Shown: positions 10,917-22,114, counted from the first letter of the stretch. The stretch: 64,000 bases of DNA from Anniella stebbinsi (GCA_029215795.1 JARDYH010000004.1:110380001-110444000); one strand, 5' to 3'. Notes: generated from the sequence alone by a model not told the origin. Program-made: numbers and translations.

Positions 10917-11540
10917 GCATCTACATAGCACTGTTTTCCTAGTGATACCCTCCAAAACCCTCAGCACTGCTGTTGTGAAGCGGCAATAATAGGGTTATAT
11001 GGCAGATGTGAGCGTGGGCTATCCAGCCAAGAAAATATGCAGGGCTATTGTCCTATGGCAGTAATGTGCAGCAAACATTGAGTTATTGAAAACCTCCAAA
11101 AGCATTTTTTTTGTTTTGTTTTCTGGCAACTGCACAACATTTTAGCTCTGAAAGCGTGTAGCTGAGCATATGAATTGATATGTTATCCTTAAGAACTGCC
11201 CTTACTTTCTTTCAGAATGAGACTTTAATGTTGCCATGGCAGCCATTACTAACTACTCAAGAGCTCGTCCCCTGCCCTGTCTTCTTGCACCTACCTGCAA
11301 TGCGATCCACCCCTAACTTCATCCAGTCTCTTAATCTGAACTGAAGCCACCATTGACATGCGCAAACAACCATGGTGACATTGGAGGAAAGTGAAAACTT
11401 GCAGGAAAATGAGACATCGAAAATGTGCCGCTTTTTCAAATAATACGATGCGACTGCGGATTGGTGGCTGCATCATATAAATAATGGAGTGCGACTGCAC
11501 AGCCACAATGGAGTATATGCAGCACATGGACAAGCCCCAA
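10917..11540. mobile_element. Foldback-like dispersed repeat, family I copy 2
   Basis: Starts GGGCATCTACATAGCACTG and ends near GCACATGGACAAGCCCC, with weakly inverted ends. The 3' part, with GCATCATATAAATAATGGAG and GCACAGCCACAATGGAGTAT, corresponds to 5290-5360. No target duplication found. The two minus-strand ORFs (11257-11439, 11291-11545) are in different frames and have no recognised domain. Confidence 0.5.
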
Positions 11541-12524
11541 AACACAGACTGTTAAAACTGTTAAAAAGCCCAAATATGACAGTGATGGGCAGACCTCAGG
11601 CATCTGGGATCCAGTTTATTTTTTATTAGAACCATAAGGCCCACCAACTGGTATCAGGAGCGAAATAGTGGCTTAGGGCAGACATACGCCTAAAGACCAG
11701 GATGCCTCTTGAGCACTTGGCTCAGAGCAAGAATTTGTTTTTAGAATCAGATCGGAGCATTCCTGGTCTTCCTTACCTCCACACCCCCGTCACTCAGCAT
11801 TTCAGCAACTTCTTGTAGGGGTCAGGGCAGGAATATTTCTCCTATTGCTGCTCTTCAGCAATTGGGAGGCAGAAACTCTTGCAGATCTCCTGGAAATTAC
11901 ATATGCCACCCAAATCTACCTCCTGCACAGTCCTTTTCTATGGCACCTTTGCAGAGAGAATTTTCTAGCATACCATCACCTTGCAAAAGAAGCAGAGAAT
12001 ATCAGTTATGTGTAAAAGTGTCCCAATTTCCTTTGCATTACAAAAAAATAAGTAGTGAGTAAAGCAGCTTTCTCTGTTCAGAGAGAGAGGGAGGGAGGGA
12101 GGGAGTTAAGGCTCTAGGGGACTGCTAGTTCAAGATCTACACACTTTCTATGACATGAAATATTTGCAAAACTTGAGCTCTGTTGTGTTTATAAACTGAG
12201 GCCCAAGGCAGCTGTTTTTAACTTTATTTTTACACGTTGTTTTTGATTGACAGATTAACTGGATGCTTAAAACTATTTTCATATGTAATTAAAAAAACTT
12301 TTTCTCTGGTCACAGCTGCTGTGCTTTTAACAGGCAGAAATTCAACAGGTAAAATCTGCACATCAGAGCAATGGAAAAATCTAATTTTTTTCATATGACA
12401 TGCAAACTATTAAAAAGAGAAAGAGAGTAATTTAGGACTATGGATGACAAACTTAACCAACATTTTCAAATATAACAGATATTCTTTTTAAACAGGACAC
12501 TACTCCATAGGGTTGGATATAAAC
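11541..12524. other. Non-coding DNA, no gene seen
   Basis: No gene or recognised repeat apart from a short GGGA-rich run at about 12085-12104. Confidence 0.5.
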
Positions 12525-12532
12525 ACACCACC

Positions 12533-12855
12533 TAGGGTGACCATATGGAAAGGAGGACAGGGCTCCTGTGTCTTTTAACAGTTGAATAGAAAAGGGAATT
12601 TCAGCAGGTGTTGTTTGTATATATGCAGCACCTGGTGAAATTCCCTTTTCATCACAACAGTTAAAGCTGCAGGAGCCCTGCCCTCTTTTGTAGAGTGACC
12701 AGATACAAAAGAGGGCAGGGCTGCTGCAGCTTTAACTGTTGTGATGAAGAGAGAATGCCACCAGGTGCTGTATGCATACAACTGACAGCTGCTGAAATTC
12801 CCTTTTCTATGCAACTGTTAAAGACACAGGAGCCCTGTCCTCCTTTCCATATGGT
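12533..12855. mobile_element. Foldback hAT-type MITE, family A copy 4 (second subfamily)
   Basis: Begins TAGGGTGACCATATGGAAAG and ends with the complementary CTTTCCATATGGTCA. It differs from the 320-bp type in its TGCAGCACCTGGTG block and its symmetrical centre (CCCTCTTTTGTA then TACAAAAGAGGG). The left flank ACACCACC (12525-12532) and the right flank ACCACC suggest a target duplication. The last few bases of the right terminus (CCTA) are missing, as if lost in a small deletion between repeats. Confidence 0.85.
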
Positions 12856-13009
12856 CACCACCTGTTCTTATTGCAGAGTATTTCTCTGCCCTCGGATCCA
12901 AAGCAGTTTTTGTTGTAAAGTTTGATTATTTGTAATAGGCAGTAGTCACCAGGTTGGTATGAAGAACTGACAAAAATAAGGGAGAGAGAGGCATAAGAAG
13001 TGAAATACA

Positions 13010-13031
13010 AACACACACACACACACACACA
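13010..13031. repeat. (CA)n microsatellite
   Basis: About eleven CA units inside otherwise unannotated DNA. Confidence 0.9.
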
Positions 13032-13779
13032 AACACCCCATGGCATTCTGTTCCGAAGAGCCACCCCTCCCCCCAAACCCATAGCATTCTCTAAATGGTC
13101 CATATTCTGTAGCAGTGGATGCTATCTGATGTATTTATATTTATTTATCTATTTACTTGCAGTATTTTTAAACAGCTGACCATTCCAGAACACCGAAGTG
13201 GTGTACAAAGTAAATATCACTTTAAATGCAATATAACAATGAAATCAAATGACAGTGCAATTCAGGGGCTTGTAATATGCATAACTAAAACCAGGCCTCT
13301 AGAAGGGCTTGCATGAATTTTAAAAAAGCTTTTAACATGTACTGCAAACCAATCATCATTGCGCCCCAGTTGGGAATGTCCATCACTGTGAAATCCCGCC
13401 CTTTTGGCGCTCAATGGGCTTCCGTTGAGCACCCAATTTCACTCGTATTTGCGGGCTGAGCTGCATGGCTTTCCACCAAATCAAGGAACTTTTGTGGGTT
13501 TTTTTTTTTAAAAAAAATTATTTGCGCAAAAAGAAATTTGTGTAAATTGTAGCTGGGATTTTGTGGAAATTTCTTATTACATAGATTTTTTTTTAAAAAA
13601 AATGGAAAACCTGCATTGAATTGTGCCAGCTTGCAGGAAAATGAAATGAAGTGGGGGTGGGGTGAGCTAATGAAAGCTCACCGAGCTCCAGCCCCCAGGC
13701 AGATTCCTCCAACATCCATATCCATGGGAAGAGAGTGCCATGAAGGTGTGCTACAAGATTGGAAACCCTACTTGGTTAC

Positions 13780-13975
13780 AAGGCGAACCTCAGGAGAACC
13801 TCTTCCGACAGGCCTATCCAGATGAATTTTAAGATGTTTTTAATGTTGTATTTTTCTCTTGTTTTTAATTTTTTTTAACTGTTGTGATTTTTATGTTTTA
13901 TATTGTTGTTGTTCCCCGCCTCGATCCGGAGGGAGAGGCGGGCTACAAATAAATATTATTATTATTATTATTACC
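13780..13975 (+). mobile_element. LINE-like 3' UTR and tail
   Basis: T-rich stretch followed by TGTTGTTCCCCGCCTCGATC, GGAGGGAGAGGCGGGCTAC and AAATAAATATT, then an ATT microsatellite (13953-13973). A GC-rich hairpin just before an (ATT)n or AATAAA tail is typical of LINE 3' ends in squamates. The 5' extent is uncertain and no coding sequence remains. Confidence 0.55.
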
Positions 13976-14468
13976 AAAAGCTTCTGTAGATGACCGCAGA
14001 GACCGGACAGGACTATAAGGGTTCGAATGGTCCCTCACATCATATATAAAAAATAACACATGCAATCCTCTGAGTATCCTTATGTAGCCAAAATGGGTCC
14101 ATCAACATGCAAGAGAAAGTATCGGCAGGCTTGGGAAAGCCCCCAAGGTATGCAAAGGTAGGGGGGAAATGGGGGGAGGACCCTAAAGGGAAGGACCGCA
14201 GAATATTCCAATCAGGACCGAGCATAGAATGCTGGCTGACTGCGGGGAGGGGAAATGGAGAATCCTGGAAAAGGACACAGCTGGCTGGCTAGCTGGAACC
14301 TTGAATAGGAGTACTCCATACTGCAAAATTTAATTCGAGCCCCACATCCCTCTTAAAAATAATTTCAGCATGAAAGTCTCCCTTTAGCAGTCTGTTAACT
14401 GGCTGGCTGCCAGCTAGCTGCAGAGAACCTACCCTTTTGTATTAACATTGGAGGACCCCTTGATCATG
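13976..14468. other. Non-coding DNA, no gene seen
   Basis: The two opposed ORFs at 14040-14225 and 14107-14292 overlap and have no recognised domain. Nothing else noted. Confidence 0.45.
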
Positions 14469-14478
14469 ATCAATAAAG

Positions 14479-14706
14479 AGAGCCAGTGTGGTGTAGTGGC
14501 TAGAGTGTCAGACTTAGAGTCAGGAGAGCTGGGTTCTAGTCCCACTCAGCCATAGAAACCCACTGGGTGACGTTGGGCCAGTCACAGACCATCAGCCCAG
14601 CCCACCACATGGTGCGGTTGTTGTGAGGATAATATGGAGGGGAGAAAGAGTATGTAAACCACCTTGGATTCCTTGGAGGTAAAAAGGTGGGATATGAATG
14701 TAATAA
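14479..14706 (+). mobile_element. Sauria-like tRNA-derived SINE
   Basis: Starts AGAGCCAGTGTGGTGTAGTG, with an A-box-like TGGTGTAGTGGCTAGAGTG and a B-box-like GGGTTCTAGTCCC (about 14531-14543), then GACGTTGGGCCAGTCACAG and the tail GGTGGGATATGAATGTAATAAA. It is flanked by a perfect 10-bp duplication ATCAATAAAG (14469-14478 and 14707-14716), as expected for target-primed reverse transcription. Sauria SINEs are mobilised by Bov-B LINEs in squamates, which is the best single clue to the organism. Confidence 0.85.
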
Positions 14707-14716
14707 ATCAATAAAG

Positions 14717-15048
14717 TCTCTTTGATGTCATCACTCATAGCTGATATCTTATTACAAGGTCTTTGGGAGTGTGGAAGCAAACCAAGCCGCAAACAGATTT
14801 GACTGCAAAATGAGGACATCAAACGGGATAAAAGACTTTATGAATTTCAATCTGATACACAGTTCCCGGACTGTGCACCCTGACATGTTAGCATAACTGT
14901 CAGCAAACAACTGGTGTGCCTTAAGAAATAAACAGTTGTTGTTGTTGTTTTAAAAGAGATTCCTATGAGACCAAAGTGAACCCACAAAGGAGGATGCCTG
15001 CTGCATCTCTGCGTAATGTGCTGGTTTAGCTCAGCTTCTATCAACTCA
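14717..15048. other. Non-coding DNA, no gene seen
   Basis: Short stretch between SINE and family C element; (GTT)n-like tract at about 14936-14950. Nothing else noted. Confidence 0.5.
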
Positions 15049-15624
15049 AGCTGTTTCTACACTGGTCTTTTATCCCGGGGTTGTTCCTGGGTGCTCCCTG
15101 TGCATCCAAATGACGCACAGGGACTCCTGGGGGCAGGGGGATGGGCTCAGGCTTTCCCAGGGATAATGAAACACTGGGAAAAACCAAACCTTCCAGTGGC
15201 CCCAGGACCGCCCCAAGACCATGGGAGGTGTGGCCGGCCAGCCCACCTGGTGCCCGCTTACTCGCGGGTAAGTGTGGCACAGGAAATGGGCACAGAGCTG
15301 CGTGGTGCAGTTCCGTGCCCATCAGGTGTGTGTGTGTGGGGGTGGTGGCAGCAATTTTGCCACCCCTGGATTGTCAGGGGGGGTTGGGGGCTGATTTCAG
15401 TGGGAAAGGGTTTTTTTAACTTTTTTTTTGTTGGAGCAGGGCCTCGCTCTTGCACAACCGGCCCAGCTGCTTCCAAAAAAGAAAAAATGGCAGCTGCGCC
15501 ATCACTGCTTCCTCCCCTGGACTTCGCGCGTTGCATGTATATGCTGGGGGAGGCTTTCATGATCAGGATATCACAACAGCCTCCTCCCTCCCTCCTGGAA
15601 CGCCGGGAGGTGTAGAAAGGGCCT
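15049..15624. mobile_element. GC-rich foldback element, family C copy 1
   Basis: About 576 bp with TTTCTACACTGG at the left and GGTGTAGAAAGGGCCT at the right. The inner part carries GCACAGGGACTCCTGGGGGC and CTTACTCGCGGGTAAGTG, both found again in the copy at 63445. It is CpG-rich compared with the surrounding DNA. The 199-residue ORF across it (15016-15615) and its antisense and alternate-frame partners are a by-product of high GC; none has a transposase motif. Target duplication unclear. Confidence 0.8.
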
Positions 15625-15678
15625 CAGCCTCCACTGGATTTGGTCATTCCATTGTTGTGTCTGTGCATCATTCAGTTA

Positions 15679-15815
15679 GAGCACCGATTCCCACCCTTGA
15701 GTCACCAGATGTTGCTGGACTACAGCTGCTATCATCCCCAGCCAGAATGGCCAATGCAGTGGGATTATGGAAGCTGTACTCCAGCAACATCTGGGAATCC
15801 AAGGTGGGGGGGCAC
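15679..15815. mobile_element. Short hAT-type MITE, family H copy 2
   Basis: Inverted repeat of about 137 bp: CACCAGATGTTGCTGGACTA at the left against the complement of GTACTCCAGCAACATCTGGG at the right, with CCAGCCAGAATGGCCAATG in the middle. The termini have drifted and no target duplication is clear. Confidence 0.7.
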
Positions 15816-15957
15816 TGAGCTGGAGATGAAGCGGAGTTATCCATCCCAAGAGGAGGCTGCTAGCCTGTTGCATCTCTACATATATCACAGCTCTGGGCTT
15901 GCCACTTTTCGATCAGGAAGCATTCCCAGCTCAGTGACTCATACAGGAACACATGAA

Positions 15958-16240
15958 ATAGGGTGGCCACATACACATCGACACAAACAAACACACCATT
16001 GCATCACCTTTATATGTATAGGTGCAAATGTAGAAATAATTATGAAATTTTAAATAGAAATACAACCCACCTCACCATAATAGGGAAGATTATAACCAGG
16101 TGACTTGTGGGTTTGCTCCGTCTGCTGTCCGGGTGCTGTTGATGGGCAGCTTTGCACCTCCTGGCCCATGGACAGGATCAGGCTAGTCTTCTCCTTGCTG
16201 TCATGTTCTTCCTGGGAGGCTGGGGATGCAACCAGCCTAG
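15958..16240. repeat. Dispersed repeat, family J copy 1
   Basis: Begins TAGGGTGGCCACATACAC and contains AGAAATAATTATGAAATTTT, then AAATAGAAATACAACCCACC and TCACCATAATAGGG. The same order of motifs is found at 57985-58300 and, interrupted by a family D element, at 32095-32640. The TAGGGTGGCCA start recalls hAT termini. No coding sequence. Confidence 0.5.
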
Positions 16241-16449
16241 GCCCCCTTGATTGCATAGCCAACGGCAGAGGCTGGTATGGGCTTTCTTTCTGCTCTGCAG
16301 TGCCAAGGCAATGGTGGCTTGCAGCCTACCAGTTGGATCAGTGCAGGAACCATAGTGATGAACGTTGGTAAATATTTTGCTGGAACTGCATAATATTTTG
16401 GGTAGGCCTCTGTCCGCTATTACAACTGATTAAAGTTCACTCTCACTTA

Positions 16450-16953
16450 GAGCCGATCTACCTCTAGGTTTTTAACGTTTTAGAAGGGTTATGAAAACTC
16501 TTTGGGCCACATGATGCACTCCCTATAACATTGTATATCTGAGGTTTTTAAAAACTCCCTTCAGTTATATACAACGGTTTCACTTTTAATAAATCGTTTT
16601 AAGTAAAATAATGTGTCCTTCCTTACCGTTTATGATTCATGGGAGCAGTGCTTCCTTTACTGGTGCCCAAATGCTTAGCAGTTGATTGGTGGGAAAGAAA
16701 GCGGGGCTAAGGAGGAAGTGGGTGACTGAACTACAACGCCCACAATGCCTTGCCCTAAACTCATTGTAAAAATGAAAGAGAAAGTGACAGGGCAGAAGAG
16801 TGTGTGACTGCACACACCGCTTTAAAGACTGAAGAATTTTTCTCTTGTAACGTGAGTACTCAGTAATGTGGCCTAAGACGTTTTAGAATGCACCTATTTG
16901 GAACGTTTTAAAATACTATTTAAAACATTCCAAGGGACTGTGTAGATAGGCTC
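16450..16953. mobile_element. PIF/Harbinger-like foldback MITE, family B copy 1
   Basis: A 504-bp element with termini GAGCCGATCTACC and GTGTAGATAGGCTC, flanked by TTA (16447-16449 and 16954-16956), the classic PIF/Harbinger target. Subterminal inverted blocks include TTTTTAACGTTTTAGAAGGG with GGAACGTTTTAAAATACT on the far side. The interior carries GGCCACATGATGCACTCCC. Opposite in orientation to copies 2 and 3. No transposase. Confidence 0.85.
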
Positions 16954-16956
16954 TTA

Positions 16957-17388
16957 AGCAACAAGGGCCTTATTCTTTCGGAGAAAAGTTCTGTCTTCCT
17001 TTCACAAACAAGCACTGTTTGTAAATTATAAAAGCATCGACGAGCCTGTGCTTCTCCAAAATTGAGTTTCCAGTGTTAAGGTAACCTAATCATGGCAATG
17101 CCAGCACACTGAATCAGCCTTCTTGCCAAAGTAGATATTTATTACATCACTCCCAACTGTCAACTTCCATGAACGTGTGCTTTTCATAGTGAGATTTGCA
17201 TCTACTGTATTTATTTGTTTATTTCATCTTGAGGAGGGGGGAGGGAGATGCTGCCAATGGTAACAAACCAAGTATTAGAAAACCAAGGTGTTCCTTTTAA
17301 GAAAAAAAAGGGGAAGGTAGGTTGAAAAGAGCAAGCAACACCACTTAGCAAACTATGGCTTTCCAACTATGGATCATTACAGAAACCC
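16957..17388. other. Non-coding DNA, no gene seen
   Basis: Unassigned DNA with a short TTTATTTGTTTATTT run near 17210. No ORF of note. Confidence 0.5.
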
Positions 17389-17916
17389 TGGCCATTTCCA
17401 CATCAGGCAAAACACCTGGGATGGACCTTGGCTGCTCCCTGTGAGTCCGCATTATGCACAGGGAGTAGTGGGGGTGAGGGGCACGGGCACGGGATTTTTC
17501 CTGGTTCTCAGGAACCAGATAATTTCCGATTCTTCCGCAGTCCCGGGAAGTTCCTGGGACCACGGAAGAATGTGGCAGTTCAATCGCGCTTACTCATGAG
17601 TAAGTGCAGCTGCACCAATGGCCATGGAGCTGCACCACGTGTCTCCGAGGCCATCAGGAGAGGGGGGAAGTGAAAGCGCCATCCCCAGGATGGCAGGGGG
17701 AAGGGGGCGCGATTGCGCACAACATTTTTTTTAATACTTACTTTTGTGGAGGAGCGCTCATGTGCTCTCTGTGGATCCTGTAAAAAAAATGGCCGCTGCA
17801 ACTTGCAACGGCCTGGGAGAAGCCCGTGCCATCGCATTTGTGGTGTAAATTGGGAGGGCTACTTCTGGGATCCCCCACCCTGAGCCCTCTACACCACTAT
17901 GGTGTAGAAAGGACCC
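17389..17916. mobile_element. GC-rich foldback element, family C copy 2
   Basis: Left end TGGCCATTTCCACATCAGGC, right end TACACCACTATGGTGTAGAAAGG. Both halves match the copy at 24631 in the opposite orientation. Carries GCGCTTACTCATGAGTAAG, the same inner hairpin type as copy 1. High CpG content makes overlapping ORFs on both strands (17345-17673, 17580-17837), which I treat as spurious. Confidence 0.78.
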
Positions 17917-18022
17917 CTGTTGATAGTCCCTCATCGATTTACCTGTAAAAAACCCGCTGCAGCAATCATGAAAAATGTGAATATGAAGTACATTTCTGGA
18001 GACCTCTACTCTTTGAGATCAG

Positions 18023-18024
<2 letters not shown>

Positions 18025-18061
<37 letters not shown>
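18025..18061. repeat. (TAA)n microsatellite
   Basis: About twelve uninterrupted TAA units, 40 bp before the family F element. Confidence 0.92.
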
Positions 18062-18062
<1 letters not shown>

Positions 18063-18102
18063 TAGAGAGTAATTAAAAGACAAGGGGCGGTATCCAGATT
18101 TA

Positions 18103-18323
18103 GGCCTCATCTACACCAAATGGGATATTACACTATGAAAGTGGTATGAAAGTGGTATATAAAAATCAGGAGCCACACCAAGCAGGATATAGTGGTATAT
18201 GGTATGTATCTATGGGCCCCAACAGTTGTCAGGGCACTTCAATACCACTATACAGCAGCAGTGTGGCTCCTGCTTTTCATATACCGCTTTCATACTACTC
18301 TCCTGCCTGGTGTAGATGAGGCC
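18103..18323. mobile_element. PIF/Harbinger-like foldback MITE, family F
   Basis: A 221-bp element with near-perfect ends GGCCTCATCTACACCAAAT and CTGGTGTAGATGAGGCC, flanked by TTA (18100-18102 and 18324-18326). Inner arms contain GAAAGTGGTATATAAAA and TTTTCATATACCGCTTTC, so most of the element can fold back. A diverged relative may lie at 54455-54605. Confidence 0.88.
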
Positions 18324-18326
18324 TTA

Positions 18327-18873
18327 GGAACAAGCAACTGGGCAGGTGGAACCAGACTGTTCCTCCCAGTTTTCCTCTCTCATTCACCCACCCAGCCCTG
18401 AAAATCCAACACAGAGGCTCAGAGCTGAAAGGGGTAAGCTATAGTGAGTATGGGGGAGGGGAGATCCCTAAGAATTTAACAGAGGCACCTTCTGTGAGTG
18501 GAGCCTTTCCATCGATGGAAAGCAATTCCTGAATCCAACCCCTGATCCATTATAAGAACAACCCACAGAATTGTAGAATCCATGTGTTGCTCACGGTATG
18601 AATACATAACACTGCTTCCTCTTCTGACCATCTGTGTAAGGCTGGGAACGCCCCACAAGCTTTCATGCTCCTCCCCTCCCCTTCTCTTCCTCGTGGGCAG
18701 GCATTGCCCCTCCCTTTCCGTCTCATAACCATCTACGTTTAGCATTCACTTCTTCCAACTTTTTTTCTTACCATGGTAAATCAGTTCAGAAAGAAAAGAC
18801 AGAATAACTACATGATGCCTTCTGATTGGCAGCACTGGGACTCCTCCTTCTGGAAGCACCCTGTCAACAGAGG
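18327..18873. other. Non-coding DNA, no gene seen
   Basis: Two overlapping minus-strand ORFs (18476-18745, 18550-18732) in different frames have no recognised domain. No repeat recognised. Confidence 0.45.
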
Positions 18874-18884
18874 AAGTGGGTATT

Positions 18885-19212
18885 TTATTTATTTATTTAT
18901 TTATTTTTCTAATTTTTTTTATTGTGAATTTGTAAACAAACAAAAAACCATAAAGAAAATAAAAAACTAAAAAATAAACATATACAGCTACATATTTCAA
19001 AAGCCTCAGTTTCAAATGTCACAATTTCTTAATAAGTACGGAAGAGAAAAAAGTAGCATAAATTACACACAAACGTCCGTAAAGGCCGACCAAATGTCTG
19101 AGTAAATGTCCATTTGTAAATGATTCCTGTATGCCACTCTTGCAAATGTTGCTAATGTTGTTAAGTCTTCAATCCATCGCATTATAGAGAGTGTGGTTTT
19201 ATCTTTCCGTGA
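18885..19212 (-). mobile_element. 5'-truncated non-LTR retroelement with target duplication
   Basis: Starts with (TTTA)n and a T-rich run and is flanked by AAGTGGGTATT (18874-18884 and 19213-19223), an 11-bp duplication. A T-rich left end means a retroelement tail on the minus strand. The body includes CTTCAATCCATCGCATTATAG. Length about 328 bp, no ORF. The family is not recognised; the duplication length fits a LINE or LINE-mobilised insertion. Confidence 0.75.
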
Positions 19213-19223
19213 AAGTGGGTATT

Positions 19224-19896
19224 ATGATTAGCTAAGAATCTGCAAGAACTAAAAGGCCATGCTTTCTAAGATGCCAATTAAAAACTCAGTGATCAACTTA
19301 CAATGCAGTGGGGGGGGGCAATATTATACTAAATAAGAAATGTGTTGCATTAAATTCTCAATTAGCATGTACATGGACCATCTCCTAAATGTTTGTCCTG
19401 CAGGCTTGTGCTTCATCACTGTTGGAGAGAAAGGATTATCATCCCAGATGAAGGGACTGCTCTCTTCTCATGCAGAACAGAGGAGGAAAGGTGGCTGAGA
19501 ACAAAAGAGCAAGCAGAGATTTACCAGCAGACCACCAAAAGGAAATGAAGAAAAGGTAGAAATCGACAACAGTATCCAAATGATGAACATCCGATCTCTT
19601 GGCTTTATGCATTAAGTCTGACTGTGTATGAACCAATCAACGGAGACAAGATAATCCCCTTTCTGAACAAGTCATGTAAAGGTGAAGTGCAGTTTTGTAA
19701 GAGCAGTTGCAGTGCAGAGGGGTGGGAAAGATTTAAAAAGGAGCTAGTTCAGATCAGGAATGATTAAAAATTAGGCATTCAGCTTTGCACCAGAGGTAAA
19801 AGGAGCAAGCAACACCAGAATCTCAGTGGCGCACCTCAAACTTTTAACTTACTTCGTAAGGGGCGATAGTGCAAGTGTGTCATAGACCTGCTCTTC
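19224..19896. other. Non-coding DNA, no gene seen
   Basis: Unassigned. Contains a GGGGGGGG run near 19309. Short ORF on the minus strand (19439-19636) without recognisable features. Confidence 0.5.
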
Positions 19897-19899
19897 TTA

Positions 19900-20458
19900 G
19901 AGCCTATCTACACAGTCCCTTGGAACGTTTTAAATTGTATTTTAAAAAGTTCCAAATAGGTGTGTTATAAAATGTCTTAGGCCACATTACTGAGTACTCA
20001 CGTTACAGGAGAAAAAATCCTTCAGTCTTTAAAGCAGTGTGTGCGGTCACACACTCTTCTGCCCTGTCTAAATCTGTTTCATTTTTACAATGAGTTTAGT
20101 ACAAGGCACCCACTTCCTCCTTTGTTCCTCTGTCATTCCCTAGCAAGTATAGGGCTAAGAATTGTGGGTGTTGTAGTTCACTCGCCCACTTCCTCCTTAG
20201 CCCCGCTTTCTTCCCCACCAATCAACTGCTAAGCATTTGGGCACCAGTAAATGAAGCACTGCCCCCATGAATCACAAACGGCAAGGAAGGACACATTATT
20301 TTACTTAAAATAATTTATTAAAAGTGAAACCGTTGTATATAACTGAAGTGAGTTTTAAAAAACCTCAGAAATACCACGTTATAGGGAGTGCGTCATGTGG
20401 CCCAAAGAGTTTTCATAACCATTATAAAACGTTAAAAACCTAGCATGTAGATCGGATC
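19900..20458. mobile_element. PIF/Harbinger-like foldback MITE, family B copy 2
   Basis: Left end GAGCCTATCTACACAGTCCC preceded by TTA (19897-19899); right end GTAGATCGGATC followed by TAA. About 559 bp. Closely matches copy 3 (52389) in the same orientation, with long shared runs such as GGCACCAGTAAATGAAGCAC (copy 3 has one base different). Both carry extra interior sequence compared with copy 1. Confidence 0.82.
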
Positions 20459-20627
20459 TAAGTATCTATTCATGGTTGGAAAAGAAAGAATGGGATATGT
20501 TTTCCCAACACATCCTCAATTGTTCCTAGGGATGGGCAAATGAGCGATATTTGAGACCACCAGCAGTCTCCACACTTTGTTTCGTGCCTGATTCCCACGA
20601 ACAGGTAACTTGCACAAATCGAGCAGT

Positions 20628-20714
20628 GATTGAATGGGAGGCTGGCCTAAGTTTCCCCGAATTTGTGCATTGTGATGGAATGGGAGGCTGGCCTAAGTTT
20701 TCCCAAATTTGTGC
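20628..20714. repeat. Two-unit tandem duplication
   Basis: A unit of about 43 bp containing GAATGGGAGGCTGGCCTAAG and AATTTGTGCA occurs twice in direct order (20628-20669 and 20672-20714) with few differences. It sits in a block that starts CCTAGGGATGGGCAAATG (20525) and may be part of an old transposon. Confidence 0.75.
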
Positions 20715-21502
20715 ACATTTCCTGATTTGCACAACGTTTCTCAATAGACTAAAGCAGGGCTGATTCAGTCTATGGAGGATATTTGCTCAAATCGAGAAAT
20801 TTGCTCAAATCAAATTGGGAAACAGGAAGGAAATTCCACGTGTTCACCAATCTATGCATATTTCCATCAGGCACATGCTTGCATTCGCATTCGGAGTTCG
20901 GACGGGACACCTTTGCATGTTTTGCAAGCAAAAATGAAATAGTCCCTATTTGTTGCTGTACATAGAACTGAAGTGACAGACTGTCGCAGTATACTCCAAT
21001 GGATGTTCAGTTTGGGTTTCTTCTGTGCAGGAAGCTGTTGCAAGCTGCTTTCCTAAATAGGCAAAGTTTCGCAGATGCACAAACTGATCAAGAAGGATGA
21101 GAGAGGATTTCATTTGGTCTGTGAATTGTCCTAATCTACACTAACACATGGACCTGAATGTAGTTATCCTGTGGACTGCACCATTCTGCCAATGTTGCAA
21201 TGAGGTTCTCATCTCAAGAAACAGTGTACAAAAAATGTCTTTGTTATTGGAGAATGCCATACAAAAGTGGATACTCCTGAGGGAAATGCATACAAATAAT
21301 ACATGTGTTTGTACTTAAACCCCTCCCCCCTCCCTGAGAATGGGACAGAACTGACTTATGATTGAACACATGAGAAACTGACACTGGCTGACAGTAAATT
21401 GATCCATCGATCCCTACGGACCAGTAATACTGAACACATATGTAGCACTTTACAAAGACCTAAGAAGTTAACGCACATCTCAGTAACCGTCACAAGTGGC
21501 AA

Positions 21503-21637
21503 CAGCCTTCAACAGTTTGGTGCCCTCCAGATGATTGACCTGGAACTCACATCAGCTCCAGCCTGTATGGCCAATGATCACGTGCAATGGGAGTTGTAGT
21601 CCAAAACATCTGGAGGGTGCCAGGTTATGGAAGAATG
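21503..21637. mobile_element. Short hAT-type MITE, family H copy 3
   Basis: CAGCCTTCAACAGTTTGGTG and TGCCCTCCAGATG at the left, CATCTGGAGGGTGCCAGGTT at the right. The middle has CCAGCCTGTATGGCCAATGA. About 135 bp. A minus-strand SINE follows directly. Confidence 0.75.
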
Positions 21638-21644
21638 CCCTACA

Positions 21645-21806
21645 ATAACCTCATCAGTGTTATTATGATCATATTGTCCATGGAGGTGAGGCTGATGCTG
21701 AGCGATAGTGGTTGGCCTAAGGTCACAAAGTGAAATCGTGACAAAGTGAGATTTGGACCAGGGACCTGCTACCTCACATTCTTAGCTACTACACTGGGCC
21801 TCTCTC
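21645..21806 (-). mobile_element. Sauria-like SINE, partial
   Basis: Reverse orientation. TGGCCTAAGGTCACAAAGTG is the complement of the core, GATTTGGACCAGGGACC overlies the B box, and CTTAGCTACTACACTGGGCC corresponds to the A-box end of the copy at 14479. The 3' tail is decayed. Confidence 0.65.
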
Positions 21807-22076
21807 TGTATATTTCCCCCACTTAACATTGACAGTTTGAGCCTGCTACTCACTGAGGCAGTGATCCTGTGTCAGGGCTGTACCACTACAGATTGCAGGT
21901 GGGGACTCGCATGATGGCATCTTCCTCCATATATATTCCTGCTGGGCCACTTGGGCAATCCACTTGGAAAAAGGAGTGAATTCAGGTAGGGGTGTATTCA
22001 CTGTAAATTCAGGGAGGAGTGTCAAACATTGCCAAGCCCCCTTCCCACCTTTACTAGTGGTAGACAAGGCAGTTCC

Positions 22077-22080
<4 letters not shown>

Positions 22081-22112
<32 letters not shown>
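22081..22112. repeat. (GT)n microsatellite
   Basis: Sixteen uninterrupted GT units. Confidence 0.95.

Positions 22113-22114
<2 letters not shown>

Noticed and set aside
14479..14550. tRNA gene suggested by A- and B-box-like sequences
   Set aside because: The boxes are in a SINE with a 3' tail and target duplication; the cloverleaf is not maintained.
15016..15615. 199-residue open frame, the longest in the window
   Set aside because: It lies almost wholly within the GC-rich family C foldback element, has antisense and alternate-frame companions of similar size, and shows no domain or transposase motif.
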